Assembly: GCF_035594125.1 (NCBI RefSeq)
Contig: NC_087158.1
Location: 9,153,678 to 9,217,677 of the forward strand
Direction of reading: 5' to 3'
From: Scylla paramamosain
Taxonomy: Eukaryota; Arthropoda; Malacostraca; Decapoda; Portunidae
Length of the DNA stretch: 64,000 bases
Shown: positions 21,562 through 32,367 of the stretch, one piece after another
Layout of the letters: each line of letters opens with the position of its first letter
Position numbering within the stretch: the stretch's first letter is position 1
Notes under the pieces: model-generated
What the model was told of the DNA's origin: nothing
Seen by the model: the letters and a program-made list of their open reading frames with translations, nothing else
Databases searched by the model: none
Position numbers and translations under genes: made by a program

Positions 21562-22949
21562 TTGTAGAACTCATAGGGTATATCATCTGGACCTGCTGCC
21601 TTGCCATTCTTCTGCCTTCTCACACACCTCTCCACTTCCTCCCTACTGATTCTTTCATCCAGTTCATCTGCATTCTTCCTTTCCAGTGTTACACATTCTT
21701 CTCTCACACTAAACATCTCACCTACCCCACCTACTTCTTCCCAGAACCCTTTGATTGCCTCCCTGATTCCGTCCTTCTCTGTTATAACTACATCCTCCAC
21801 TTTTAGACTCTCCACACCAACACTACCTGACATATTCTCACCTCTCATGAACTTGTACCATTCACGGCCACCTTCCATACCTTTCTCCCTTAAAGATTGA
21901 ATCACACTCCTTTCACTCTTCACTTTAGCATTCATTATCATTTGTCTTGTCAACCGCTGCTGCTTCACATACACTGCCCATGCATTCTGATACTCATTCT
22001 CTGCCTCATCGCTTTCATCCCTCTTTTTCCTCAGCCATCTACACTGTCTATTCATTCTCTTTCGCTCCTTCCTAGCCGCTCTGAATTCATCATTCCACCA
22101 TGGTTTACATACATTCTTTCTTCTACCTACTCTCACAAACCCTATCTGGTTCTCAGCAGCACCCCTCACGTCCTCAACCAGTTTCTCATTCAGATGCTCC
22201 ACATCATGCACACTTTTGTCGTCCCAGCTTCTCTCACTCAGATCAACCTGAAAGTTCTCCCACCCTACATCTCTCAGTCTCCACTTCTTTTTCTTACTTA
22301 CCACTTTCACTTCATTCCCACCCTGCATCAAGCACTCCACAACCAGCATGTTGTGATGAGACACATTATCAACCAAACCATCCTCATCTATCCACATATG
22401 CGACACAATTTCACGCATTCTTCCATTCACCAACACGTAGTCAATTACCGATTCCTGCTCTCTTGCACTCCAAGTCACACGCCCCTCTGCCAAAGTAACA
22501 TTCAGATTTTCCAGCTCCAGTTCATCAACAAACTCTCCAAGCATTTCACCATTCCTGTTCACCTGTTCCCCCAGTATTCCCACATGTGCATTCATGTCAC
22601 CCATAACTAGCACTCTCTCCTCTCCATGCTGTCTCACAACTTTCTTAAGTTTGTCATACTTCCTCCTATTTTCCCTCTCTGCTCTTTCACCCATGACAGT
22701 CATGTACGCTACCACCAGTACCACCTTCTCTGGTCTGCCACGACCATCCATGCATTCCACTCTGACTGCAAGCACATCCTCACTACTTGTACACTCCCCC
22801 ACATCAATCTCCTCTACTTTTAGTCCTCTTTCTTTCTTGTAGAGTAGGGCTACGCCTCCTCCCAGTGTTTCCTGTGCCTTACGCCCCTTTCCAATCATAA
22901 CATACTCGCATCCCTCCATTCGTACATCATCTTTCAGGTGAGTCTCAGG
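21562..22949 (-). mobile_element. Second copy of the SGNH LINE, truncated at both ends
   Basis: About 95% identical by eye to 18973-20356 (endonuclease and RT start, open from 22919 to 21528). It begins just inside the ORF2 start and stops at GTAGAACTCATAGGGTATAT, where the 5' end of the full copy is joined. No 3' remainder of this copy exists beyond the other end of the full element, so it is not simply split by insertion. Confidence 0.85.
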
Positions 22950-22956
22950 AACTGGA

Positions 22957-23027
22957 GCACTGTTGCCAGGTCACTTTATGCCAGTGTTGCCAGGTCTCTT
23001 TATGCCAGTGTTGCCAAGTCTTGTTAC
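22957..23027. repeat. 24-bp tandem repeat (GTTGCCAGGTC) in the Tigger end
   Basis: Three units of GCCAGTGTTGCCAGGTCTCT + TTAT type, starting 22957, 22980 and 23004. They form part of the Tigger 5' non-coding region. Confidence 0.85.
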
Positions 23028-23152
23028 GCTATTTTCGCCAGTTCGTTATTGAGCTTTTAGTTCGTTTTGTAGGTTGCAATATTTTAACTATTTTAGCTCG
23101 TTACCGAGATCGTTCGTTGTTCAAACCGTTCGTTATTCAAGGGTCCACTGTA

Positions 23153-23694
23153 GCCTTAAAATTAATCATGCTAATGGCACTCACGCAAGCAGCCAGAGTG
23201 CAAACATTGCATTTGTTAATGTTGAAAAATATTAGCATTGGAAAGGACTCTATTTGTGTTTGATTAGGGCAAAACATTAAACAGTGTAGACCAAAATTCA
23301 ATGTACAATTTGTGGAATTTAAAGCATACCCAAAGGATAGATGACTATGTATTTATGAAACATTGAAAATGTACATTGAAAAAATTGAACACTTAAGGAA
23401 TGGTGTCGATCATGTGAACAGGAACTTACTCATCAGCTTTATAAAGCCACACAAACCTGTAATCACTATTGCAAGATGGATTAGGATCATGCTGCACATG
23501 TCAGGAGTGGATACAATAAAGTATTCAGCTGGCAGTGTTTGGCCAGCTGCAGCGTCCAAGGCAAAGGCCATGGCACTGCCAATTACACATATCATGGCAA
23601 AGGTAGGATGGTCGAGGGAGACTACTTTTGCCAAGCATTACGACAAGAAGATTGTTCAGGACCTTGATTCGTTCCAAGAAGCAGTACTGGGATA
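23153..23694 (+). pseudogene. DIRS copy A tyrosine recombinase, catalytic part
   Basis: Collinear with copy B 59965-60500: MALTQAARVQTLHLL (first catalytic Arg), RWIRIMLHMSG, SAGSVWPAAASKAKA and SRETTFAKHYDKK (Tyr nucleophile). The H-x-x-R box reads G-S-V-W here. There are stops at 23262 and 23341. Confidence 0.8.
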
Positions 23695-23855
23695 GTAAGT
23701 ACCTCCTACCACAATTAGGAAGTTATCTTTCTACTGGTAAAAATACTAACTTGTATTTAATACACCACAAGGGATTATGGGGCATGGTTGTTTTATTTCA
23801 CCAATGCACTAACTTTCCTTTATGTTCATGTACTACACCCACATGGCTTCAAAAC

Positions 23856-23902
23856 CTCATGGGAAGCGAGCGCTGGCAGAGAAGTGATTTGCTGACATAA
23901 AA
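23856..23902 (-). repeat. DIRS copy A right inverted terminal repeat
   Basis: Exact reverse complement of 4559-4605. The ~49 bp after it (AAGTACATGAAACTTACC ... GTTGAAATGTGC) are also present after the right repeat of copy B (60712-60757). Confidence 0.9.
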
Positions 23903-23953
23903 TTGATGAAGTACATGAAACTTACCTACTAGTAGTCAGTTGAAATGTGCTTT

Positions 23954-24190
23954 GGATTTTATGAAGCAAATCACCTCTGCCAGAAGAGAGCTTTCACATG
24001 CCCTCCGCTCCCCCTCCCCCTATGCTTTACAGCGTCACATGATTATTAAAAATAAGTTAGCATTATTTGATTTGATTAATTTATTGTCATGTGGGTGGTA
24101 GTACACTTTAAAGTCTGGTGGCGTGAAGCAGCAAAGCGTATCTCATATGAAAGCTCTCTTCTGCCAGAGGTGATTTGCTTCATAAAATCC
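23954..24190. repeat. Palindrome made of two DIRS-type ends (43-bp perfect arms)
   Basis: 23954-23996 (GGATTTTATGAAGCAAATCA...) and 24148-24190 are exact reverse complements. They resemble the DIRS terminal repeats, and the right arm is continued leftward by DIRS leader sequence (24116-24147, inverted AGATACGCTTTGCTGCTTC). The 151-bp centre has no ORF. It abuts the right end of copy A directly. Confidence 0.85.
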
Positions 24191-24286
24191 GAAGCATATG
24201 AACTTCATCAATTTTTCCTCACTTCGTGCTCTCACTTCTTTCATTCGTTCTTACTTCTTTTCTTCACTCTACATCGCTGCTTGCAC

Positions 24287-24288
<2 letters not shown>

Positions 24289-24371
<83 letters not shown>
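24289..24371. repeat. (TA)n microsatellite
   Basis: About 41 TA units. Confidence 0.95.
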
Positions 24372-24374
<3 letters not shown>

Positions 24375-24550
24375 GCACAGTGACTTTATAAAAAAAAAGA
24401 AGGGAGAGAGGAAGGAGGAAGTGGGGGAGAAGAGAGAGAAAGAGGAAGAAGTGAAAATTGGGGGTGGGAGAGATGAGTGAGTTATAGCTGCTGTTGGGTG
24501 TGGGACCATTATACTACGTACAACTTTTGTTAAGTGAGAGTAAGTTTATT

Positions 24551-24872
24551 CGGATCACCTGAAGATCCGCCACCCCACAGGGATCACCTGAAGATCCGCC
24601 ACCCCAGATTGTCTCACCTGAAGATCCGCCACCCCAGACTCTCTCACTTGGTTAGGTTAGGTTAGGTTAGGTTAGGTTAGGTTAGGTTAGCCTAACCTAA
24701 CCTAACCTAACAACATGAACGCATTAAAAAACTGAGTGGATATAAAAAATGCAGAAAAAAGTTTACTTCATTAAAAGTATGGGATCACCTGAAGATCCGC
24801 CACCCCAGATTGTCTCACCTGAAGATCTGCCACCCCGAGTGTGGCTGGGGTGGCGGATCTTCAGGTGATCCG
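24551..24872. mobile_element. 322-bp inverted-repeat element with TTAGG/CCTAA palindromic core
   Basis: 27-bp perfect terminal inverted repeats (CGGATCACCTGAAGATCCGC... at 24551-24577; complement at 24846-24872), flanked by a direct repeat TTTATT (24545-24550 and 24873-24878). Inside are four further direct copies of the same CACCTGAAGATCCGCCACCC word (about 24582, 24616, 24783, 24817). At 24652-24690 lie eight GGTTA units facing four CCTAA units (24691-24710). No coding capacity. The superfamily is not recognised. Confidence 0.85.
24652..24710. repeat. Interstitial telomere-like repeat, head-to-head (TTAGG)n/(CCTAA)n
   Basis: TTAGG is the arthropod telomere unit. Here roughly 8 units in one orientation meet 4 in the other, forming a palindrome at about 24690/24691. 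Confidence 0.9.
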
Positions 24873-25284
24873 TTTATTCTTCTTTTAATTTGCCCCTTTT
24901 TATTTGTAGTAGCAACTTGAACTGTGTAAGAAGATACATTGTTGTTATGTGTAAAAGCATGAAATTTCAGTCAGCCACTATAATTTTTTTAAATATAATT
25001 TATTAAATATAATGTGTATTTGAGAAAGCAAGAAGCTTGTATGGGCAAGATGTGTGGGATGCATCCATTGTCCATCCTTCCGCCCCCTCCACCCCTGCTA
25101 TTATATGTCAGCCCCCACCATGAGACCGGTGTAACGTCAAACACCGGACCTTTTGCAAATCAAGGAACAAGAGGGATCTGCACATGCATGAGATGTTGCT
25201 GCTAACAGATATCGTACTGCATCACACCAGAGTTTCTGCCTCCTAGCCACTAGCTAGCTTCATCTTAGTGAATTATATGAATAG

Positions 25285-25435
<151 letters not shown>

Positions 25436-25485
25436 GCCATGAGAGGAAGAAAAAAAATGTGCTTGAGAGAGAGAGAGAGAGAGAG

Positions 25486-25527
25486 ACCTAACCTAAGCTA
25501 CCCTAACCTAAACTAACCTAACCTAAT
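25486..25527. repeat. Degenerate CCTAA block
   Basis: CCTAACCTAAGCTACCCTAA and related words; imperfect telomere-type motif following a (GA)n run. Confidence 0.7.
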
Positions 25528-25760
25528 CACAGATGAGTGACTGAGAACTCGCCAACGGTGATGAGTGCACTGGTCCATGGTCTAGTGTCTGTCAGTGCAG
25601 CAACATTCCACATATGTGCAGATTCCTTTTGTTCCCGCTGTGGCAGTTTGAAATATCCGGGGTGTCTGGATGCTGTGTTCGCTGCCAAATGTGTGTGGCA
25701 TCACCCACTTGCAGCTTGCCAACGCCCAACTCTTGGAACACGTTAAACTAGTGCAGGGTA

Positions 25761-26005
25761 GGTTAAGTTTGGTTAGGATTAGGTTGGGTAAGGTTTAAAC
25801 TCACATGAATGGAAAGGCGAGTCTTAAAAGATGTTTGAAATCATTACATTGATAATAATAGATAAATAACTTTCAACAATAGGCTAGGTTAAGTTAGGTT
25901 AGGATTAGGTTGAATTAGGTTTAGACTCTCAGGAATAGAAAAAGGGAGTTTTAAAGATTGTTTGAAATCGATGCAGTGGTAATAATAGATAGATAACTTT
26001 TAAGC
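25761..26005. repeat. 126-bp tandem duplication containing GGTTAGG words
   Basis: The unit starting at 25761 (GGTTAAGTTTGGTTAGGATT) is repeated from 25887 (GGTTAAGTTAGGTTAGGATT). It includes shared TTTGAAATC and AATAATAGATA words. Confidence 0.8.
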
Positions 26006-26386
26006 TATAAAAAATATATATAAAAAAGGAAATGATAACTATCTACAACTGAACGATGACAAATGTCAGCCACGTTCCTTTAATATTTCCCTTATGGTAT
26101 CAAAATATTTCTAGTACTCAATGATCTTGCAACATGTTAATATTCGTGATACACTATTATTAGCGCTAACAGATTTTAGAGCATTAGGATAGTGTATAGT
26201 TATAAAACCGAATTTCATGTGAGACATCGTGCAAAGTGATCCAGAATATTACAGTTTACCATATTAAACAACATTGCCTGCTTACATACAACCTTTCATT
26301 CACACACTCTGAAAGACCTCACTGGATCTTGCTCCACAAACAAGTGTCTGTAAGATAAGTTGGGCACACAGACCGTCTGGACATTT
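26006..26386. other. No feature seen
   Basis: AT-rich sequence with no convincing ORF, repeat or element end. Confidence 0.4.
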
Positions 26387-26484
26387 CATACTGGCACACA
26401 GGAGTTGCAGAGGTCTCATGTTTGACGCTACACCACCATACTGGCACACAGGAGTTGCAGAGGTCTCGTGTTTGACTCTACACC
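26387..26484. repeat. 50-bp tandem duplication
   Basis: CATACTGGCACACAGGAGTT at 26387 and again at 26437; two differences over ~48 bp. Confidence 0.9.
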
Positions 26485-26947
26485 CATTCCCCCCACCTCA
26501 GCCCTTTATGTTCTCAGTTTATTAGGCAGGGTTGAGTTGTACCGAGCGGACAAGTGTTAAGATAGCTGGTGACAATTCTTCTGAAACCTAGTTAAGTGTC
26601 CGGTGTCACTGCTCTCTTGCCTTCCTGTGGGGAGTTGTCTGCCTACTTATCTGTATTTTCATGGCTGTTTGTTCTCCATCTGTGTTATTGTGATTCGAGT
26701 CAAGTTGACTTTTGTCTTGTGTTTCTTTTATTTAAATGCTACTGGTCCCTTGTTTGTCTTGTAAGTTATCATGACCAGAGGACATTCTTTGGCTTTTTGT
26801 GTTCAATTGTCTGTTTTCTCTCCAGACTCATTGATTTTATAGTGATAGAGTCTGTCTTCTGAGAGACTGGAGACAAATTGAACTTGGACAAGAGTACTAT
26901 AATATTCTGTGGGCATGGAGGATTGCTCCTGTAAGCAGTAGCCCTAA

Positions 26948-27220
26948 AATATTATAACCTTGTCTTTGTGGTGTTATGTCGTGACTGTCTCCATGGATGT
27001 GCTGTGCAAGTCCTTTCCCAACTGTTGTGATATGTGTGTGGGCATTGTATGTTTTATTCTCCTGTGTAAGAGGTAGGAGTGGCGACCTTGGAGGCATCTC
27101 CTATGTACGACTCATGAGTGACTGGTACTGTATAGCATCGCACTTGGCTGTTAGTATAGCCTAAGGAAAGCTGACCTGAGATCGAGTGGCAGCTGTGAGA
27201 GGAGCTATGTTTGAGTCACA

Positions 27221-27225
<5 letters not shown>
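26948..27225 (+). repeat. Dispersed repeat, copy inverted at 33312-33568
   Basis: Reverse-complement similarity (roughly 75-80% by eye) to 33312-33568, with shared CTTGTCTTTGTGGTGT and GGCAGCTGTGAGAGGAGCT words. Both copies end directly at a long (TA)n tract. The family is unknown; no ORF. Confidence 0.75.

Positions 27226-27301
<76 letters not shown>
27226..27301. repeat. (TA)n microsatellite
   Basis: About 37 TA units, left flank of the 27309-28076 element. Confidence 0.95.
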
Positions 27302-27306
<5 letters not shown>

Positions 27307-27308
27307 TT

Positions 27309-28072
27309 ATAGTGGAACCTGTTACTGAACGCCTTCCCTTTCAAACAAATCGGTTTTCGAACAAAATTTTGAATTTGTTATTGCTTCAGTTGCCATACCA
27401 TAATTCGGTTCCAGAACAAAATTTCTTGATTTCAAATATTAAAAGACTGCAAAAGCTACTGTTTATTACAAATGTATAATTTCTTTACATATTTACTTCG
27501 TTTTTATATATTTAGATGAGACATAAAGTGTAAGATAGTAATTCAGTCTTTGAAATAAGGTAAATGTGATCCCATTGAAAAGCCTTGATATAAACAGATT
27601 TTGACCCTCAATCAATCCCGAGCCACCTGTGGTTCTCTCGACCCCCAACATCGTCACTAATGCACAATTGCATTTTTCCATTAACTTTTCCGAGCAGCAA
27701 GATGTCTTATGATCATCTTCATTTTGGCGGTAAGTGGGTTGGTCTTCTCTGTGTCCCTCTGTAAGGCCTCCCTCACTAGATCAGTGACAAAGACTACCTG
27801 CATGGTCTAAACGGTATCTTCTGATGAGTTCTGTGTCACTAAGTTCATTCAGTGCATCCTTTCTGGATAAATAATTTGTGAGCTGGAGATGTTGTGAAGC
27901 ACCCATCTTAGCTGTGGGAGCATCTGTCATAAGCCATTAAGACATTGTGGACATTGTCTGGGAACGGATTAATGCATTTTACAGTGATCCCTATGGTGAA
28001 AATAGTTTTGGTTTTCGAACATTCCGGATTTTGAACGGTATTCAAGAACAAATTAAGTTAAAAAACTGAGGT

Positions 28073-28076
<4 letters not shown>
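27309..28076 (-). mobile_element. Decayed DNA transposon with HARBI1-like transposase fragment
   Basis: The ends are roughly inverted: GTGGAACCTG at 27312 and the complement of GGAACCTCAG at about 28064-28073. Both lie next to (TA)n. Near each end is GGTTTTCGAAC. On the minus strand around 27640-27860 the translation gives LSDTELIRRYRLDHAG and, after frame changes, a region like the N-terminal helical part of PIF/Harbinger nucleases (HARBI1-like). The terminal sequence is more like Tc1/mariner, so this may be a composite. Frames are broken throughout. Confidence 0.5.
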
Positions 28077-28384
<308 letters not shown>

Positions 28385-28461
28385 CAAACATCAAAACACT
28401 AAAATAACAATAAACATATAAAATCATATTCAAATTAATTTTAAAATAATATTATATATAT

Positions 28462-29248
28462 TGTTATGCACGCCCCTTTTTCCGGCCTTCAGACGCCTTC
28501 AGGTACACACCACTACAGCAACCCAAGGCAGTCAGCGCACACAACAGGAATCCACCACCGTTGTCGTGGTTGGACCCATTTGGCTACTATGGGCAAGGCA
28601 TGTACACGCAGCACCTGTCTGGACTCAACAGACTACTGAGAGGGGGAAAGGGGTAACAAAATGCAGGCTCACTAGCACTGCTGTTTTTATTGCCCACACA
28701 GAGCAGTACCACAGGGCACAAGGCACACTACCACACTATAGCATAAGTCAGGGTTGCACCACCGGCCCTCGATCTGTAAAGCGTCTCTGTCGCTGGGTAG
28801 TGCATCTCACCGCACAGAACAGCTGCAGGAGCACAGCACGCCACGAGATCACAACTCTTTCACAGCATCGCTCAGGTAGCACCAAGTATTCACTGTCTTA
28901 GTCTGCCAGGGCACACTAACCTCATACCATAGCCTGGGGCGCAGTCACATTGTTGCAGCAGCAGGCGACCAGTGTCATAGCAAAGAATGAACACTTCTTA
29001 TCTTGGTCTGGCGTCTTCTCTCTCTGTCTGATGTCCTCTCTCTCTCTTGGGGACCACCATAGCCCATTATAATAGTGTTGGCCCTTTCGTGATTGGCCGG
29101 TGCGCTTCTGCTCTTTGGGCCAATCACAGCATTTCCCACCTCCAGTCTCAACCTGAATACCAGCTCACCCCTCACTGAATTTGGCGCTGCCAATGCCCAT
29201 CTTCAAAACTTGTAACACAATGCTACTGTCATCCCCCCCATCGGAACA
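28462..29248. mobile_element. Candidate solo LTR, 787 bp
   Basis: Begins TGTTATGCACGCCCC and ends CATCGGAACA, giving TGTT...AACA termini. The GC-balanced sequence contrasts sharply with the AT-rich flanks. It is bordered by ATAT on both sides (28458-28461, 29249-29252), weak evidence in TA-rich DNA. No ORF matching retroelement proteins. Confidence 0.4.
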
Positions 29249-29360
<112 letters not shown>

Positions 29361-29564
29361 AATCATCTAAAAATCCCTCCCACTGCTAACCTGTCACTAC
29401 ACATAAATAGTTCACTTCAGCTCAGCTCCATTTTCCCATTTTATTTTTCTCTTCCACCTGTACTTTTAATATCACGTATACCTTTTTCTGTTTCATTATG
29501 GAGACAGAAACAGCACTAATCCAACTCCTTATACTACAACTGGTTTACCTTAGTCACAGAGCTG

Positions 29565-32260
29565 CTACCTGTACATCCTTCTAGTTTGGTTGCTCAAATG
29601 TGTGTGTGTTTTCTCACCTGGTTTTCTCACTTGATGGGCTTCCTGATACCCAGGATTGACAACCCAGGTGCCCAGTGGAAGCTGTACTCTGCTGATGTGC
29701 CAACCTGTCAATATTATGTATGTGCAATGTTCTTTACAAATCTCACAATTAGTTGGATAGTGCATCATCATGTGCAGCAGCAAAAAAAAGTCACCAAGAT
29801 GATCAGAAAGGGATGCCTTGAAGCCAGATACTGCTTTGGCTGAAACAACAATCTGGGGAAGAGAGTTCCAAAGTGTAATTCCTCTGACACTGAAGAACCG
29901 TTTGCTATATATATGTAATTCTGTTCTCACTTGAGCAATCTTGTACTGATAACCTCTTGTAGTATCTAATGTTGGGTTACAGAACATGTTTTTGGGAGCA
30001 ATAGTGCAGTGATCATGAAATATTTGCCAATACTTTACCATGTTGTGGCACAACAGTCAACCGTGAACCGAGTATAAATCCAAAGCTTTCAATCTTTAGA
30101 ATTCAGGTGTTCCATGCCTTGAATGTTCTTTGTCCATCGTCTGAATGGACTCCAGCAACATCAGATCTTTAATATATCCCAAATTCCACAGAGATGAGCA
30201 GTATTCCAGTAGGGGCCATAGGTGCATTCCTATAAATTCTTAGAAATAGGAATAAGAGAAGATGCCTCTTGATTAACAGTAGATTTAAGTAAGTTTTGAG
30301 ACAAGCCACCTGCTTGCTGAATATTAGCTATATGCTGATAAAATTTAAGAGGTGAGTCTATAGTTACTCCAAGGTCAATTACTGAATTCTTAACTGGAAT
30401 TGGGGTGACATTCATATAGAATAAGCCACAGACTGGTAAAGTTGACCAATCCACAGGCTGTCTACTGAATTGTAATACAACACATTCATTGGTATTCATG
30501 GACAGTCTCCAAGAGGATGCCACTTTATGAAGAAGAGTAATATCTGTTTGACAAGTAGTCATATCTTGCACAAGAGAATGTGGAAAGTTTGCCTTAACTG
30601 TGATATATAGTTTAAGGCCATCAATTTTTTTTTTTTTTTTTTACTTCATTTGATATTATTAGTAAGAAAATTAATGTATTAAAGAAAAAGCAATGGACTA
30701 AGCCCTGTGGCACCTCACTCACTACATCACAAGGGCGATTCAGTTTATGATCCACTACCACATTCATCACTAAGTTATTCTCTGATCCAATCCAAAAGGT
30801 TGCCCATGATACCCAGATTACCAAGTTTCTCTAATAAAATACCGTGTCAAAAGCCTTGGGGGGGAAAAAAATAATCAACATTGCCACCTTGATCTAGTGC
30901 ATAGGAGATATCATGTATGTTAATATGAGGTGGTCCTCAGTAGATATTCCTGGACAAAAACCAAAGTGGTCATTACATATTAAGTCATTACTAATGGTGT
31001 AATCATAAATAATTTTGCACAAAATATGTTCAATTAACTTTCCACAGACTGACGTCAGATATTCAGGTCTATAATTTAAAGGGTCATGCCTAATCTAATC
31101 CCTTTTTTCATAAATTGGAACAATCTATATGGAAGGCAGGGAACAAGAGTTTTATTAAAAGACTCACTCAATAAGGGATAAAGGATATGTAATTTCATCC
31201 ATACATGATTTCAGTAAGTATGGGTGAATCTCATCTGGTCCCACTGAAGATGAGACTTCGAGAACAGGGAGTGCAGCCTTAACTGAATCCAAAGAAATGT
31301 CAATATACCCATAAAAAAATCTGGTGCAGCTCAGGATGATCAGGAACCTCTTGAGCATATACAGCAGAAAATGCTACAGCAAAAATATTAGCCATGCCCT
31401 CAGCATCCTCAACAACATTTCCATTACCTAAGTGGACCCTACCTTCTTATGGTGTATATATAAATGGAATATTTTTGTATTGTGTGAGAGACTGTCAACT
31501 AGGGAAGCTTCATACTCTCTGCCTGTTTCTTAGTGACAAAATTTCTAAACTGATGATTAATATCTAGATAGAGTCTCAATGGAGCAGTAGCCTGATTAGA
31601 GTTTCTTCCTAGTCGAGAACAGCTTTACATATATTGTGTCCATAATAACTCGCCTCTTCCTCATTGACCGTGGGGGTTGGGTATTCCATTTAGAGGATTT
31701 TGTATCTGCTTTTATTTCAGTGCAGGGGACATATTTATCAATCAAAGGCATTAGGATATTATAAAAATGTGAGAACATGTCATACACACTGAGGTGAAAA
31801 AATTCATAATCCCAGTCAGTAGTAGACAGATGACTACTAATCTTATTGTAATTATTCTTATGCCAGAATGTGTCTGGCTGATTACCTAGAACATGAAATT
31901 ACCTGAGAGGTGCAACAACACAAAACTGGCCTATGTCCACAGTTAGGGAAAGGGTAAAGTACCTGAACCTCTCCTACTCTATCACCTTTGCTAGTTAATA
32001 TAAGATCCAGTATATTACCCAGTCCCAGAAATGTTGGTTAAGTAACCCACTGTGTAAATCCAAGAGTGGTAAAATAATGATAGAATAGATGGTCCCCACC
32101 CCAATGAATTGATGGTAAATTATAATCACCAACAAAATAACATCCTTACCCAAACAATGAAAAATAATGTAATGAAAGCCATGTCTACAATGAAACACCA
32201 ACCCTGATGAGTAGCATCAATGGGATCCATCAAGTAAATTTAAAATTGGTTTTTACTTAA
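29565..32260 (-). pseudogene. Decayed Jockey-superfamily LINE (endonuclease to RT C-terminus)
   Basis: Minus strand, in order from 32260 downward: endonuclease block VGDYNLPSIHWG and NILDLIL (about 32130-31990); a linker with KYVPCTEIK (31700); RT start VGPDEIHPYLLKSC (31230); motif B remnant EVPQGLVH (30700); LGVTIDSPLKFYQHI (30340); and a C-terminal FFSVRGITLWNSLPQ block (29870). Many stops and frameshifts; an old copy. The family differs from the other LINEs here. Confidence 0.75.
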
Positions 32261-32367
32261 TTATTTTTAATTATTTTATTCAGAATACTGTACATACATA
32301 TCATGAATATTGTAATAGACAATGGGGAGTGTTTAATTGCAGTTTATAGTGTGGTTATTTCAGCTTA

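Larger units (their letters stand above)
16444..23150 (-). mobile_element. Tigger/pogo DNA transposon, internally deleted, carrying LINE insertions
   Basis: The 23-bp terminal inverted repeats are perfect: CAGTGGACCCTTGAATAACG... at 16444-16466 and the complement at 23128-23150. A TA duplication lies outside both ends (16442-16443, 23151-23152), and the DIRS recombinase reading continues across. CAGTNGACCCTTGAA-type ends and a TA target are diagnostic of Tigger/pogo within Tc1/mariner. Without the nested LINEs (16951-22949) the element is only ~0.7 kb and keeps just the N-terminus of its transposase. Confidence 0.9.
4559..23951 (+). mobile_element. DIRS-like retrotransposon copy A, interrupted by three insertions
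   Basis: The outer ends are a perfect 47-bp inverted repeat (4559-4605 starting TTTTATGTCAGCAAATCACT; reverse complement at 23856-23902), followed on the right by ~49 bp shared with copy B. Between them, once insertions are skipped, lie gag-like, RT, RNase H and tyrosine recombinase sequences collinear with copy B at 55720-60757. Insertions: MULE 5066-8808, CR1-type LINE about 12020-16304, Tigger 16444-23150. Inverted terminal repeats, tyrosine recombinase in place of DDE integrase, and no target duplication define DIRS-type elements. The copy is dead: every ORF has shifts or stops. Confidence 0.88.

Noticed and set aside
20358..21806. A 482-codon plus-strand open frame and other long plus frames at 17072-20257
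   Set aside because: They lie antisense to the SGNH LINE ORFs, have Ser/Leu/His-rich biased composition, and the minus strand encodes clear domains.
24198..24383. Ile-Tyr repeat proteins from frames across TA tracts (also at 4048-4309, 25268, 33055, 37957)
   Set aside because: Translations of microsatellites, no other coding evidence.
24652..24710. True telomere
   Set aside because: Only ~12 units, inverted midway, and sandwiched in an inverted-repeat element with unique DNA on both sides.
26596..26862. 88-codon hydrophobic frame
   Set aside because: Membrane-like composition arises from T-rich sequence; no start context, family or splice support.
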